A DNA stretch of 64,000 nucleotides from Cytophagales bacterium (GTDB taxonomy: Bacteria > Bacteroidota > Bacteroidia > Cytophagales > Spirosomataceae): positions 30,472-94,471 of the forward strand of contig RDXN01000053.1 of assembly GCA_004292855.1 (NCBI GenBank), in the 5' to 3' direction. Below the pieces are notes generated by a model, which was given only the letters and a program-made list of their open reading frames with translations, did no database searches and was not told the origin of the DNA. Positions 44,201 through 52,348 of this stretch are shown piece by piece. Positions within the stretch are counted from its first letter, which is position 1; the number at the start of each line of letters is the position of its first letter. The translations under genes and the position numbers were made by a program.

Positions 44201-44439
44201 TTCGTAACATCACATTGGGTTATAACTTCGGCGCAGTACGGAAATTTTTCAAGTCAGCACGGGCGTATGTGTCGGTGCAGCAGGCGTATGTGTTCACCAA
44301 ATACTGGGGTGGACCCAACCCTGAAACCAGCGCACAGGGCGACGGTCAGGGCGATGGTGGCAACCTAAGCCCCGGTGTCGACCTCTCGAACTACCCTGTT
44401 CCGCGCACATACACACTGGGTGTTAACTTCAACTTCTAA
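41218..44439 (+). CDS. SusC/RagA-family TonB-dependent outer-membrane transporter
   Basis: 1073 residues. After a signal sequence comes a carboxypeptidase-D-like domain (VTGKVTDEKGAGLPGVSVVL, about residues 60-130), then the TonB box region LNEVVVVGYGSQLKKEVTGA and the plug (LYVVDGFPITGNIAQLNPDE then IEDISVLKDAASTSLYGSRA). A 22-stranded barrel ends in TYTLGVNFNF, with terminal Phe. SusC proteins import oligosaccharides or other bulky solutes across the outer membrane with a SusD lid, which follows 12 bp downstream. The substrate is not shown. The genes after it encode sugar-acting enzymes. Confidence 0.96.
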   Translation: MKQHYQMRWPSWIAGSLFSSGLIVGATVGNAHAFTLSSTGLHASVTTRAGSVADVIVTGKVTDEKGAGLPGVSVVLKGSTQGTNTDGEGKFRLSVPNNSAVLVFSFVGYERKEVPVGSQASLNVQLTPNDETLNEVVVVGYGSQLKKEVTGAVQTINAAEIRDLPVSQIGQKLQGRLAGVQINQTTGRPGAGINIRIRGQLSVSAGSEPLYVVDGFPITGNIAQLNPDEIEDISVLKDAASTSLYGSRAANGVVLITTRQGKANQTNVSFNTFAGIQQVPERGRVKMLDAQQFAQFKKEFFEDQARPVPAEFANPADWATKNNDWYGAVLRQAHMQSHNLTINSNRERSRTSIVAGFFDQQGVVLNNKYKRYSLRVNTSYDISDKVSIGFNVAPSYVFDNTPRTDGDRGTGILFNALHTWPVMPIRDANGQLTLFNNFPGSTGNIFNYPNWVRAAEELTNETRNTNLLSNAYIQYRPIKGLTLKSTINVEYLNSKFFFFNPSTATSAINVPVPTLAVSIRQAREEVSWLNENLVTYARSIGDHNFEVLAGFTNQYFRQEVTRIHADTYADDRLPTVQGALNINRAAANFPIGSNIAIGANTGNAVNEWGLTSYLSRLNYNFKGKYLLTASIRTDGSSRFGANNRWGTFPSVSAGWVVSDEAFMKSVPAISFAKLRASYGIIGNNNIGNYTQYALVNNTVNAVFGNNVATGAVVTSLANPNLGWETTNQLDVGFDMGFLNDRIQFTYDFFNKRTTNLLYAVQIPQEAGFGNFNDNIGEIRFWGHEFSVNSRNTTGKLKWTTNANLSFLRNRVEALAPGIDRVYGSFHITQVGQPFGQFYGMVKEGFYMSADDIKNSPIIPGRSAVGTIKLRDVNGDGVITFGGDRDDRAIIGNPFPKFVYGITNNLEFGNWDFSVVGSGSHGNQLWVRHLYSTANLDGVFNMVEGVKDRFRVAPDGRVITPGAGMFGVSNGGGNFTGIERDWASSHFVADASYFTIRNITLGYNFGAVRKFFKSARAYVSVQQAYVFTKYWGGPNPETSAQGDGQGDGGNLSPGVDLSNYPVPRTYTLGVNFNF

Positions 44440-44451
44440 ACTTCGACATTC

Positions 44452-45963
44452 ATGAAAATCAGATATATAACCACTTGTTTGTTCGCGCTAACGCTATCCA
44501 GTTGCGAGAAAGATTTCCTGACGGTGACGCCCGAAACGGCCCTCAGTTCAGCCACTTTCTTTTCTAAAGAAGCCGACTTTCAGCAGGCCGTCAATGGGGC
44601 CTACGTACCCTTGCGCCCTATGTTCAACGAATGGGCGTGGATTCTGGGCGAGATGCACTCCGATAATACCTACTACGCTCGGAATGTTCTCTTTGGAGCC
44701 GTTGAAAATACGCAGAACGTCGCCGACTTTGCCATTCCAGTGTCGAACGGAGTGACACCAAATAACCCTGTTCTTCAGTTTTTCAGGCTTAATTACCAAA
44801 TTATTGCCCGAACGAACGAGATTCTGTCGCGCATTGACAATGTACCATTTGCCAATGCCGACTTAAAGAGCAACCTCAAAGGACAGGCTCTATTTCTGCG
44901 GGGCTTTGCTTACTTTCAGCTCGTGCGGCACTATGGCCGGGTGCCCATGCACCTGACACCCGTAACAGGGCGCGAGGATGCGGCTTCTCCACTCGTATCG
45001 GTCGATGAAGGCTATGCTCAGGTTATCAAAGACGTCGCCGAAGCGGCCCGTTTGCTGCCCAACAAGACCAAGCAAGAAGCCGGACGCGTTACGTCGGGAA
45101 CGGCCAAAACATTGCTGGCCGATGTGTACATGATTCAGAAGAAATGGGCCGAAGCAGAGACTCAATTGCGCGACGTTGTGACCAACGATGGCTACCGGCT
45201 GATGCCCGACTATAACGACGCATTCACGTTCACGGGCGCGAATAAGAACAACGCCGAGTCGGTGTTTGAGGTACAGTATCTGGAAGGAGCCGCTGGTTTC
45301 AACGGTAACCATATTTACCGGTTCATCCCAACGCCTATCACGGCTGCCGAACTGGGGCCTATCACTCAAACGTCGAACCCGCAACCGCTCTCGGGCGAGA
45401 ACAACAACGTTCCAACGCCCGACATGATCGCGGCATACGAACCTGGCGATAAGCGACTGGATATTTCCATCGGCTACGTGACACTGAGCCAAAGTCTGCG
45501 CGACAACAAGCGGTATCCGTATATCAAGAAATATGCCCGGCCTCACGCGCAACACCAAAACACGGGTCAAAACTGGCCCGTTTATCGCTACGCCGAGGTG
45601 CTGCTGCTGCTGGCCGAAGCCCTCAATGAGCAGGGCAAAACAGCAGAGGCCATTCCGCTGCTCAACCAGATTCGTACACGGGCGGGTTTGGCTGCAACAA
45701 CGGCCACGGGTCAAACGAATCTACGCGAAGCTATTTTTCGAGAACGCCGTGTGGAGTTGGCCTTCGAAAACAAACGCTGGTTTGATCTGGTCCGCACGGG
45801 CCGCGTAACCGAGGTAATCACGGCACATGGTGCGCGCATCAAAGCCAATCCACTGGCCTATTACTTTCCGGCAGGGGCTGTGCCACCACCTAATGCGTTT
45901 ACGAACTTGAGCCTCTACTACCCGCTGCCGGCAGTAGAGTCGGATCTGACACCCTTTTTCTAA
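44452..45963 (+). CDS. SusD/RagB-family nutrient-binding lipoprotein
   Basis: 503 residues. The lipobox is in CLFALTLSSCEKDFLTVTPE (Cys at about 18). The N-terminal SusD_like segment has ETALSSATFFSKEADFQQAV and NGAYVPLRPM. TPR-like helices carry GQALFLRGFAYFQLVRHYGR, the most conserved SusD motif, and the RagB/SusD C-terminal motif is LREAIFRERRVELAFENKRW then FDLVRTGR. It is the surface lid of the SusC transporter just upstream. A hairpin follows its stop. Confidence 0.96.
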   Translation: MKIRYITTCLFALTLSSCEKDFLTVTPETALSSATFFSKEADFQQAVNGAYVPLRPMFNEWAWILGEMHSDNTYYARNVLFGAVENTQNVADFAIPVSNGVTPNNPVLQFFRLNYQIIARTNEILSRIDNVPFANADLKSNLKGQALFLRGFAYFQLVRHYGRVPMHLTPVTGREDAASPLVSVDEGYAQVIKDVAEAARLLPNKTKQEAGRVTSGTAKTLLADVYMIQKKWAEAETQLRDVVTNDGYRLMPDYNDAFTFTGANKNNAESVFEVQYLEGAAGFNGNHIYRFIPTPITAAELGPITQTSNPQPLSGENNNVPTPDMIAAYEPGDKRLDISIGYVTLSQSLRDNKRYPYIKKYARPHAQHQNTGQNWPVYRYAEVLLLLAEALNEQGKTAEAIPLLNQIRTRAGLAATTATGQTNLREAIFRERRVELAFENKRWFDLVRTGRVTEVITAHGARIKANPLAYYFPAGAVPPPNAFTNLSLYYPLPAVESDLTPFF

Positions 45964-45968
45964 CCTGA

Positions 45969-46018
45969 TTGGCTGGTGCGAGCCGGGTTCGCCAGAGCCG
46001 TCTGCTTGCACCAGCCAA
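45969..46018 (+). terminator. Hairpin after susD
   Basis: TTGGCTGGTGC (45969-45979) pairs with GCACCAGCCAA (46008-46018) around a 28-nt loop that can fold further (GAGCC/GTCTGC side arms). No U-run follows, so it may act as a partial terminator or a 3'-end stabiliser of the susCD transcript. Confidence 0.5.
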
Positions 46019-46111
46019 CAATCAAAAGCTGTTCTTGGGTAGGTATAGGAAAGCCAACGAGGCCTTTTCGGTAATATTTGGCTATCCTATTGACTTTTTT
46101 CTTTACACTGA

Positions 46112-48829
46112 ATGTATATGCCTTTCAAACTCAACACCGCCCGCATCAGCCTTATTGCCGTGGGGCTTGCCTTACTGGGCACCTCCTGGATCACCATGCA
46201 ACAGGCGGCTACTCAACAACCTGTAGCCGACAACCCCAAAGTCGATAAGATCAAACTTCTGCCCGGTTTCAAAGCCGAACACCTCTACACTCCTTCCGAC
46301 AAAAAACAGGGATCATGGGTGGCGATGACCTTCGATGAGAAGGGGCGCATGATCTGCTCCGATCAGTACGGGTCGCTATATCGGCTCGAATTGCCACCGT
46401 TGGGCACTACAGCAGCTCCCAAAGTGGAGAAGTTGCTTATTGGTCCTAAACCCGCCCCCGGCGACACGAGCATCGGGATGGGTTATGCACAAGGGTTGCT
46501 TTATGCGTTCAACAGCCTCTATGTGATGGTAAACCACCGGGGCAATAAAGAATTCTCGAAAACAAGTGGCCTCTACCGGCTTCAGGATACCGACGGCGAC
46601 GATCAGTTCGACAAAGTATCGTTGCTGAAACAACTCAAAGGCGAGGGCGAACACGGCCCCCACAGTATTGTGTTGGCCCCCGACAAACAGTCGATCTACG
46701 TCATGTGCGGCAACTTCACCGACGTGCCCGAACTCGACGCGTATCGGTTGCCCCGTGTCTGGAAAGAAGACAACCTGTTTCCGGCCATTAAAGACCCACG
46801 CGGTCACGCCGTTGATCGGATGGCCCCCGGTGGTTGGCTCGCTAAGGTTAGCCCCGATGGTGCCCGCTGGGAATTTATGGGTGGTGGCTTCCGTAACACA
46901 TTCGATTTTGCGTTCAACGACGTGGGCGATATTTTCGGCTACGACTCCGACATGGAATGGGACTTTGGCCTTCCGTGGTACAAGCCTACCCGCATTTGCC
47001 ACATTACGAGCGGGGCCGAATTCGGCTGGCGCACCTCGGCCTCCAACTGGTCTCCGGCGTACATGGACTGCCTGCCTGCCGTGATGAATATGGGGCAAGG
47101 GTCGCCCACGGGCGTGTTTAACGCGCTCAACGCCCGGTTCCCGCAGAAATACCAAAAGGCCATTTACGCCTTCGACTGGAGTTTCGGTATCATCTATTCG
47201 CTGCATCTCCAACCTAAAGGCAGTTCGTACAGTGCGACCGCTGAGGAATTTATTTCAGGTTCGCCCCTACCCATCACCGATGGTCTGATCGGCCCCGACG
47301 GTGCCCTGTACTTCCTGACGGGTGGCCGTCGGTTGGAGTCGGACCTATATCGGGTTACCTACACTGGTGCCGAACCGACCGCTCCGGCCAAGCAGTTGAC
47401 CACGATTACGCCGGAGCATAAGCTACGTACACAACTCGAAGCCTTCCATGCGGGTGGGCCAAATCCGGCTGCGGTGGCTACAGCATGGCCGCACCTGAAC
47501 CACCCCGACCGGTTTGTGCGCTACGCGGCCCGTTTGGCCGTTGAGCATCAACCCGTCAGTACGTGGCAAAGCAAGGCGTTGGCCGAAACTGACCCCATCC
47601 GGCTCTCTCAGGCCATGTTTGCTCTGGCCCACCACGGCGACAAAGCCTTGAAAAGCCAGATGATTGGAGCGTTGACCCGCGTGAATGTAGGTGCCCTGAA
47701 CGAAGAGGGTCAACTGAGCGTGTTGCGAGCTATCGAGTTGGTTAGCACGCGCTTCGGCCTGCCCGAAGGCGACGACCGTACCAAAGTGATTGCTCAACTT
47801 AGCCCATTGTATCCGGCAAAGACTTCTGATCTAAACCGATTCTACAGCAAAGTACTCGTGTCGCTGGAGGCTCCGGGCGTGGTTGAGAAAACCATGAAAC
47901 TGATGGCCCTGAAGAACGAGGGGGGTATGGGTGCCGTGGGTGGTGAAACCTTCATGGCATCGAGCGACCTGATCATGCGGAACCCACAGTATGGTTTGGA
48001 CATTGCCAAGATGCTCGAAAAATACCCACCCGCTCAGCAAACGTTCTACGCGACCATGTTGAGCAGTGCCAAAACCGGCTGGACACCCTCCCTGCGCGAC
48101 ACCTATTTCGATTGGTTCAATAAGGCGTTCGATTACCAGGGGGGGCGTAGTTACGTGGGCTTCATCAACAAGGCCCGCAAACTCGCCCTGGACAATGTTC
48201 CCAAAGAAGAGCAGGCTCGCTACGATAAAATGTCGGGCGTGGAAAAGTTGTCTACGTCGGGCAACGACATCGTATCCGGCGGTTGGGCACCGAAGGGCGG
48301 CTACCGCCAGTGGAATTTCGACAAAGCTCTGGCCGCAGTTGATAGTTTGGGCAAAACTTCGCTTGACTACGATCAGGGGCGACAGATTTACTCGGCCATG
48401 TTGTGCGGGCGTTGCCACGCTATGCAGGGACAGGGGGGCGATGTTGGTCCTGATCTGACTCAATTGGCCACGCGCTTTTCCAACAAAGATATTCTGGAAG
48501 CGATCATGTATCCCGATAAAGCCGTCTCGGATCAGTACGCTGCCACGGTGTTCACGCTGAAAAACGGCAAGTCGATTGTGGGCCGGATGGTTGGCGAAGA
48601 CAAGACGCATTATCTCGTCTCGCAAAATCCGTTCGTGACCGACGATGTCATGAAAGTGACCAAAGCGACGGTTACTGGCAAGAAATATTCGACCGTTTCG
48701 ATCATGTTGCCGGGCCTGATTAACCCGTTGAATCCAAGCGAGTTGCGTAACCTGTTCGCCTACCTCAAGTCGGGCGGCAAGTCGGATGCGCCGGTCTACA
48801 AGGAGAACAACACCGGACGGGGTAAGTGA
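46112..48829 (+). CDS. PVC-type haem-binding propeller protein with C-terminal cytochrome c
   Basis: 905 residues. After a signal anchor (ISLIAVGLALLGTSWI) a six-bladed propeller resembles soluble sugar dehydrogenases: VAMTFDEKGRMICSDQYGSL, HGPHSIVLAPDKQSIYVMCG and EFGWRTSASNW. A HEAT-like helical middle follows (about 450-730). The C-terminus is a cytochrome c with haem motif CGRCHAMQG (about residues 766-770) and the PVC-type signature GGDVGPDLTQLATRFSNKDI then LEAIMYPDKAVSDQY. This architecture is common in Planctomycetes and Bacteroidota and is thought to oxidise sugars in the periplasm, passing electrons to haem. The in-frame ATG at 46118 is an alternative start. It heads the sugar-enzyme series. 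Confidence 0.88.
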   Translation: MYMPFKLNTARISLIAVGLALLGTSWITMQQAATQQPVADNPKVDKIKLLPGFKAEHLYTPSDKKQGSWVAMTFDEKGRMICSDQYGSLYRLELPPLGTTAAPKVEKLLIGPKPAPGDTSIGMGYAQGLLYAFNSLYVMVNHRGNKEFSKTSGLYRLQDTDGDDQFDKVSLLKQLKGEGEHGPHSIVLAPDKQSIYVMCGNFTDVPELDAYRLPRVWKEDNLFPAIKDPRGHAVDRMAPGGWLAKVSPDGARWEFMGGGFRNTFDFAFNDVGDIFGYDSDMEWDFGLPWYKPTRICHITSGAEFGWRTSASNWSPAYMDCLPAVMNMGQGSPTGVFNALNARFPQKYQKAIYAFDWSFGIIYSLHLQPKGSSYSATAEEFISGSPLPITDGLIGPDGALYFLTGGRRLESDLYRVTYTGAEPTAPAKQLTTITPEHKLRTQLEAFHAGGPNPAAVATAWPHLNHPDRFVRYAARLAVEHQPVSTWQSKALAETDPIRLSQAMFALAHHGDKALKSQMIGALTRVNVGALNEEGQLSVLRAIELVSTRFGLPEGDDRTKVIAQLSPLYPAKTSDLNRFYSKVLVSLEAPGVVEKTMKLMALKNEGGMGAVGGETFMASSDLIMRNPQYGLDIAKMLEKYPPAQQTFYATMLSSAKTGWTPSLRDTYFDWFNKAFDYQGGRSYVGFINKARKLALDNVPKEEQARYDKMSGVEKLSTSGNDIVSGGWAPKGGYRQWNFDKALAAVDSLGKTSLDYDQGRQIYSAMLCGRCHAMQGQGGDVGPDLTQLATRFSNKDILEAIMYPDKAVSDQYAATVFTLKNGKSIVGRMVGEDKTHYLVSQNPFVTDDVMKVTKATVTGKKYSTVSIMLPGLINPLNPSELRNLFAYLKSGGKSDAPVYKENNTGRGK

Positions 48830-48834
48830 AATAA

Positions 48835-48961
48835 CCCCACCCCAACCCCTCCCCAGTAGGGAGGGGCAAACGTCGATCAATTTTCATGTCACATACTTAT
48901 GATTGAGAAAGTTGATCGGCTTTGCGTAGCCCCTCCCTTCTGGGGAGGGGTTGGGGTGGGG
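48835..48961. repeat. 127-bp palindromic element, copy 1
   Basis: Outer arms CCCCACCCCAACCCCTCCCC and its complement end the element. The inner parts (CGATCAA and TTGATCG) also pair, giving a long stem. A 128-bp relative with the same outer arms but different inner arms is at 50793-50920. Confidence 0.88.
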
Positions 48962-48980
48962 TCTAGCTGCAAACCAAACA

Positions 48981-49733
48981 ATGCACAAACTACAACTCAT
49001 AACCCTCTGCCTGCTGCTCACCCTCCCCGCCCTGGCGCAGAAATCGACGAACAACCGGGGCTTCAAGTCCATTTTCAACGGCAAAAGCCTCAAGGGCTGG
49101 GAGGGCGACACGGCCTACTGGCGAGCCGAAGGCGGCTACTTGGTGGGTGAGATTACGCCCACCAAGCTGCTTAAAACAAACAATTTCATTATCTGGAAAG
49201 GGGGCGAACCCGCTGATTTTGAATTGAAAGGCGAATTCTTCATTACCGAGACAGGCAACTCCGGCATAAACTACCGCAGCGAACGCCTGACCGACGTTCC
49301 CTTCGCTTTGCGCGGATATCAGGCCGACATCGACGGACGCCGACAATGGACGGGCCAAAACTATGAGGAGCGCAAACGCACCACCCTGGCCTACCGGGGT
49401 GAGAGCGTGACGGTTAATCCATACACCGGCGAAACAACCACCGAGGCCATTCGCGCCAAAACCGCCCGCAATGCCTGGACAGGTCGGACTGTGACGGGGT
49501 CATTCGGCAAATCGGATTCGTTGAAAACGTTCGTTAAACCTGCCGATTGGAATTCATTTCACATCGTGGCGAAGGGCAACAAACTGCAACACTACATCAA
49601 CGACGTGCTGATGAGTGAGGTAGTTGATGAGGATACAGCCAACGGTAAATCGAAAGGACTGCTGGGCGTTCAGGTTCACGTTGGCCCGCCCATGAAAGTG
49701 CAGTACCGCAACCTGATGCTAAAAAAACTGTGA
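48981..49733 (+). CDS. DUF1080 / 3-keto-glycoside hydrolase-like secreted protein
   Basis: 250 residues from the ATG at 48981, which opens a signal peptide (MHKLQLITLCLLLTLPALAQ); the ATG at 48951 lies in the repeat. The DUF1080 jellyroll is seen as GFKSIFNGKSLKGWEGD, FELKGEFFITETGNSGINYR, GYQADIDGRRQWTGQNYEER and the C-terminal VQVHVGPPMKVQYRNLMLKK. The family acts on 3-keto-glycosides made by oxidation at C3 of a sugar, releasing the aglycone or sugar. A periplasmic location fits with the haem-propeller protein upstream as a possible oxidant. The exact substrate is unknown. Its stop overlaps the next gene by 4 bp. Confidence 0.9.
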   Translation: MHKLQLITLCLLLTLPALAQKSTNNRGFKSIFNGKSLKGWEGDTAYWRAEGGYLVGEITPTKLLKTNNFIIWKGGEPADFELKGEFFITETGNSGINYRSERLTDVPFALRGYQADIDGRRQWTGQNYEERKRTTLAYRGESVTVNPYTGETTTEAIRAKTARNAWTGRTVTGSFGKSDSLKTFVKPADWNSFHIVAKGNKLQHYINDVLMSEVVDEDTANGKSKGLLGVQVHVGPPMKVQYRNLMLKKL

Positions 49734-50791
49734 CCTCAACAAACTGGAAGAAAACAGTAACCAACCCCGCCCAACTGGGGGGAATTGAAACGTCGGTGCT
49801 CGATAACGGTCCGGGGCGAGGTTCGCGCATCGCCTGGGTCAATACGGGCACCGGCTTGCGCTTTAAGGTGGTGCTCGACCGGGCAATGGACATTGTCGAG
49901 GCCTTTTTCAACGAGCATAGTTTGGCCTGGCTGAGTCATGGAGGCACCACAGCCGCCGAACCGGGCCTAAACCGGGGCATCGATTGGCTCCGCACCTTTC
50001 CGGGGGGCCTCATGACCACCTGCGGCCTACAGAGCGTGGGCGGTCCCAACGGCGAAGGCATCCACGAACACGGCCTGCACGGACGCATTAGCAATCTGCC
50101 CGCCGAACTGGAATCCGTTATACAGCCTGATCTTTTGACAGGCAATCTGGATTTCAGCATTACAGGCCGCATGCGTGAATCGCAGGTATTCGGGCCGAGT
50201 CTGGAACTCAAGCGAACCATTTCGGGAACGCTCGGGGAACCAACCATTCGCGTTCACGACACGATTACGAATCGGGGCAACACGCCTGCCCCACACATGC
50301 TTTTGTACCATCTGAACTTTGGTTGGCCACTTGTCGACGAGGGCACACGCATTCTCACCAACGGCAACCTGCAACCCCGCGCTGACGACCAAAGTCTGGC
50401 CTACTACCGTGATGGCATTGACTACCGAACATGCCCCGCCCCGATGGATACCCACAGCGGCTACGGCGAGGTATGTGCGTTTATCAACCCCGCTGCCGAC
50501 GACGCGGGCTGGTGCTACACAGGACTTCACAACGAACGGCTGGGGCTGGCGGTGTCGGTTCGATTCCGCAAAGAGCAACTGCCTTGGTTAAGCAACTGGC
50601 AACACTGGGGGCGTGGCGAGTACGTCACGGGGCTGGAACCCGGTACGCATCCGCCCATTGGGCAGACCAAAGCGCGTGAAGAAGGTTCGTTAATTTTTCT
50701 GCAACCGGGCGAAAGTCGGGTATATGAACTCGAATTTGCGATTTTAAGAGAAGCTAAAGCGATTGACGATTTCTTGAACCAATTCAACTGA
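49730..50791 (+). CDS. DUF4432 / aldose-1-epimerase-like protein
   Basis: 353 residues with no signal peptide. It belongs to the galactose-mutarotase superfamily: RFKVVLDRAMDIVEAFFNEH, LMTTCGLQSVGGPNGEGIHE, HGLHGRISNLPAELE, MLLYHLNFGWPLVDEGTRIL and YVTGLEPGTHPPIGQTKARE. The His of HGLHGR and YHLNFGWP and the Glu of GLEPGTHPP are the likely catalytic or binding residues. It may interconvert anomers or epimers of the oxidised sugar; no activity is established for most DUF4432 proteins. It is coupled to the DUF1080 gene by GTGA (start ATG at 49730). Confidence 0.85.
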   Translation: MTSTNWKKTVTNPAQLGGIETSVLDNGPGRGSRIAWVNTGTGLRFKVVLDRAMDIVEAFFNEHSLAWLSHGGTTAAEPGLNRGIDWLRTFPGGLMTTCGLQSVGGPNGEGIHEHGLHGRISNLPAELESVIQPDLLTGNLDFSITGRMRESQVFGPSLELKRTISGTLGEPTIRVHDTITNRGNTPAPHMLLYHLNFGWPLVDEGTRILTNGNLQPRADDQSLAYYRDGIDYRTCPAPMDTHSGYGEVCAFINPAADDAGWCYTGLHNERLGLAVSVRFRKEQLPWLSNWQHWGRGEYVTGLEPGTHPPIGQTKAREEGSLIFLQPGESRVYELEFAILREAKAIDDFLNQFN

Positions 50792-50792
50792 A

Positions 50793-50920
50793 CCCCACCC
50801 CAACCCCTCCCCAGTAGGGAGGGGCTTTGAAAAGCCAGCCAGTTTCCTCATTCTACGTTTATTGATAGGGAAGTTGGTCGGCTTTTAGCCCCTCCCTACG
50901 GGGGAGGGGTTGGGGTGGGG
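50793..50920. repeat. 128-bp palindromic element, copy 2
   Basis: The same outer arms as 48835-48961, here with inner arms AAAAGCC and GGCTTTT plus GGGAAG and its partner. It fills the gap between the DUF4432 and cupin genes. Confidence 0.88.
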
Positions 50921-50937
50921 TTCATCACCACAACCGT

Positions 50938-52146
50938 ATGCAAACACTTGCTCAAAAAGCAATCGAACAAGGTAAAGGCATTTTGCGGCTCGCCCCTACG
51001 TGGGTGCCGCGCTCATTCTGCGTCCCCGGTCGGCGCATCAAACTCCACCCCGACGATTATTACGTGCTCGGCGGAGTTCGGGGGGGCATCGACGAACGTT
51101 GGCTCTCCTCGACCACACCCGCCCGCAACGGCCCACTCACGGGCGAAAACGAGGGCCTGAGCATGGTCGTCTTTAACGATGGCTCCGGCGACCAACAAAT
51201 GACACTCAAAGACGCCATCGACGAACTGAAAGGCGCATTGATCGGCGACCGACTCTGGGACGAACACGGAGCCTGGCCGATGTACTCCAAGTTTTTCGAC
51301 AACATGGGGCCACTCCCCCACCACGTTCACCATAACGACGAACAGGCCGCCCTCACGGGTCAGTTTGGCAAACCTGAAGCCTATTATTTCCCGCCCCAAC
51401 TGAACAATCACGGGGGTGATTTCCCCTACACGTTCATTGGTATTGCCCCCGGCACCTCGAAAGAAACCATCAAGGAATGCCTAATGAACTTCACGAAGGG
51501 CGATAACAAAATCACTAACTACTCGTCGGCGTATCGGCTGGAGCCGGGAACGGGTTGGGATGTGCCGCCCGGACTGCTTCACGCGCCGGGGAGTCTGTGT
51601 ACCTACGAGCCACAAAAGGCATCGGATATTTTTGCCATGTATCAGTCTCTGGTCAACGAGGCCATTGTGCCCGAGGAACTGCTCTGGAACGGCACCCCCA
51701 AAGACCGCATCGGCGATTATGACCTGTTGATGGATGCTATAGACTGGGAGTTGAACACCGACCCCAACATGATGGCCAATCGGTACATGGTGCCGCTGCC
51801 CGTTCACGATGAGGCCGATATGGCCGCCCAGGGTTACCGCGAGGTTTGGGTTTGCTACAAGTCGCACGATTTCAGCGCGAAGGAGTTAACCGTGATGCCC
51901 GGCCAAACCGTGACGATCAAAGACAGCGCGGCCTACGGCCTGATTATGATGCAGGGACGTGGCAAAATGGGCGTTTGGGACGTGGAAACCCCAGCCCTGA
52001 TCCGTTACGGTCAACTGACCAACGACGAGTTTTTTGTGAGCGAAGCCACCGCGATGGAAGGCGTCACGATCACGAATCACTCCACCTGCGACCCGCTTGT
52101 AATGCTCAAGCACTTCGGCCCTAAAAATCCAGATTTAAAACTTTGA
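50938..52146 (+). CDS. Cupin-fold protein, possible sugar isomerase
   Basis: 402 residues with no signal peptide. The metal-binding cupin motif is visible as GPLPHHVHHNDEQAALTGQF (about residues 123-142), followed by TNYSSAYRLEPGTGWDVPPG and LLHAPGSLCTYEP. The second half (VWVCYKSHDFSAKELTVMPG then QTVTIKDSAAYGLIM) looks like a second cupin barrel. The His-x-His, Glu and His set is that of type I phosphomannose-isomerase-like and related cupins, so a metal-dependent isomerase or dioxygenase is possible. I cannot name the substrate. It sits in the sugar cluster between the epimerase and the first TIM-barrel enzyme. Confidence 0.72.
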   Translation: MQTLAQKAIEQGKGILRLAPTWVPRSFCVPGRRIKLHPDDYYVLGGVRGGIDERWLSSTTPARNGPLTGENEGLSMVVFNDGSGDQQMTLKDAIDELKGALIGDRLWDEHGAWPMYSKFFDNMGPLPHHVHHNDEQAALTGQFGKPEAYYFPPQLNNHGGDFPYTFIGIAPGTSKETIKECLMNFTKGDNKITNYSSAYRLEPGTGWDVPPGLLHAPGSLCTYEPQKASDIFAMYQSLVNEAIVPEELLWNGTPKDRIGDYDLLMDAIDWELNTDPNMMANRYMVPLPVHDEADMAAQGYREVWVCYKSHDFSAKELTVMPGQTVTIKDSAAYGLIMMQGRGKMGVWDVETPALIRYGQLTNDEFFVSEATAMEGVTITNHSTCDPLVMLKHFGPKNPDLKL

Positions 52147-52334
52147 CACGGAGTTACACGGAGATGGCACGGAGGACCACAGAGTTTTTTTCTTATCCCG
52201 TTTTTGTCATCCCGACGCAGGAGGGACCTACTTTGTCATTGTACAACTAGCGTGTAGGCAAAGTAGATCCCTCCTGCGTCGGGATGACAAAAAACACTGT
52301 GGTCCTCCGTGTCATCTCCGCGTAACTCTGTTCC
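52145..52334. repeat. Composite nested inverted repeat (TCATCCCGA element within another hairpin)
   Basis: The outer arms run through CACGGAGATGGCACGGAGGA on the left and TCCTCCGTGTCATCTCCG on the right. Inside them sits a second long stem, TTTTTGTCATCCCGACGCAG with a following GGAGGGA segment, paired to its complement up to GACAAAAAA. The inner unit is of the same family as 54545-54655 and 58198-58337. The nesting suggests that one palindromic element inserted into another. Confidence 0.85.
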
Positions 52335-52348
52335 AATCCCTTTTTTAC

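Noticed and set aside
47831..48880. 349-codon minus-strand frame
   Set aside because: Antisense to the cytochrome-bearing part of the haem-propeller gene, whose CxxCH and PVC signature are clear; its start also lies in a palindromic repeat.
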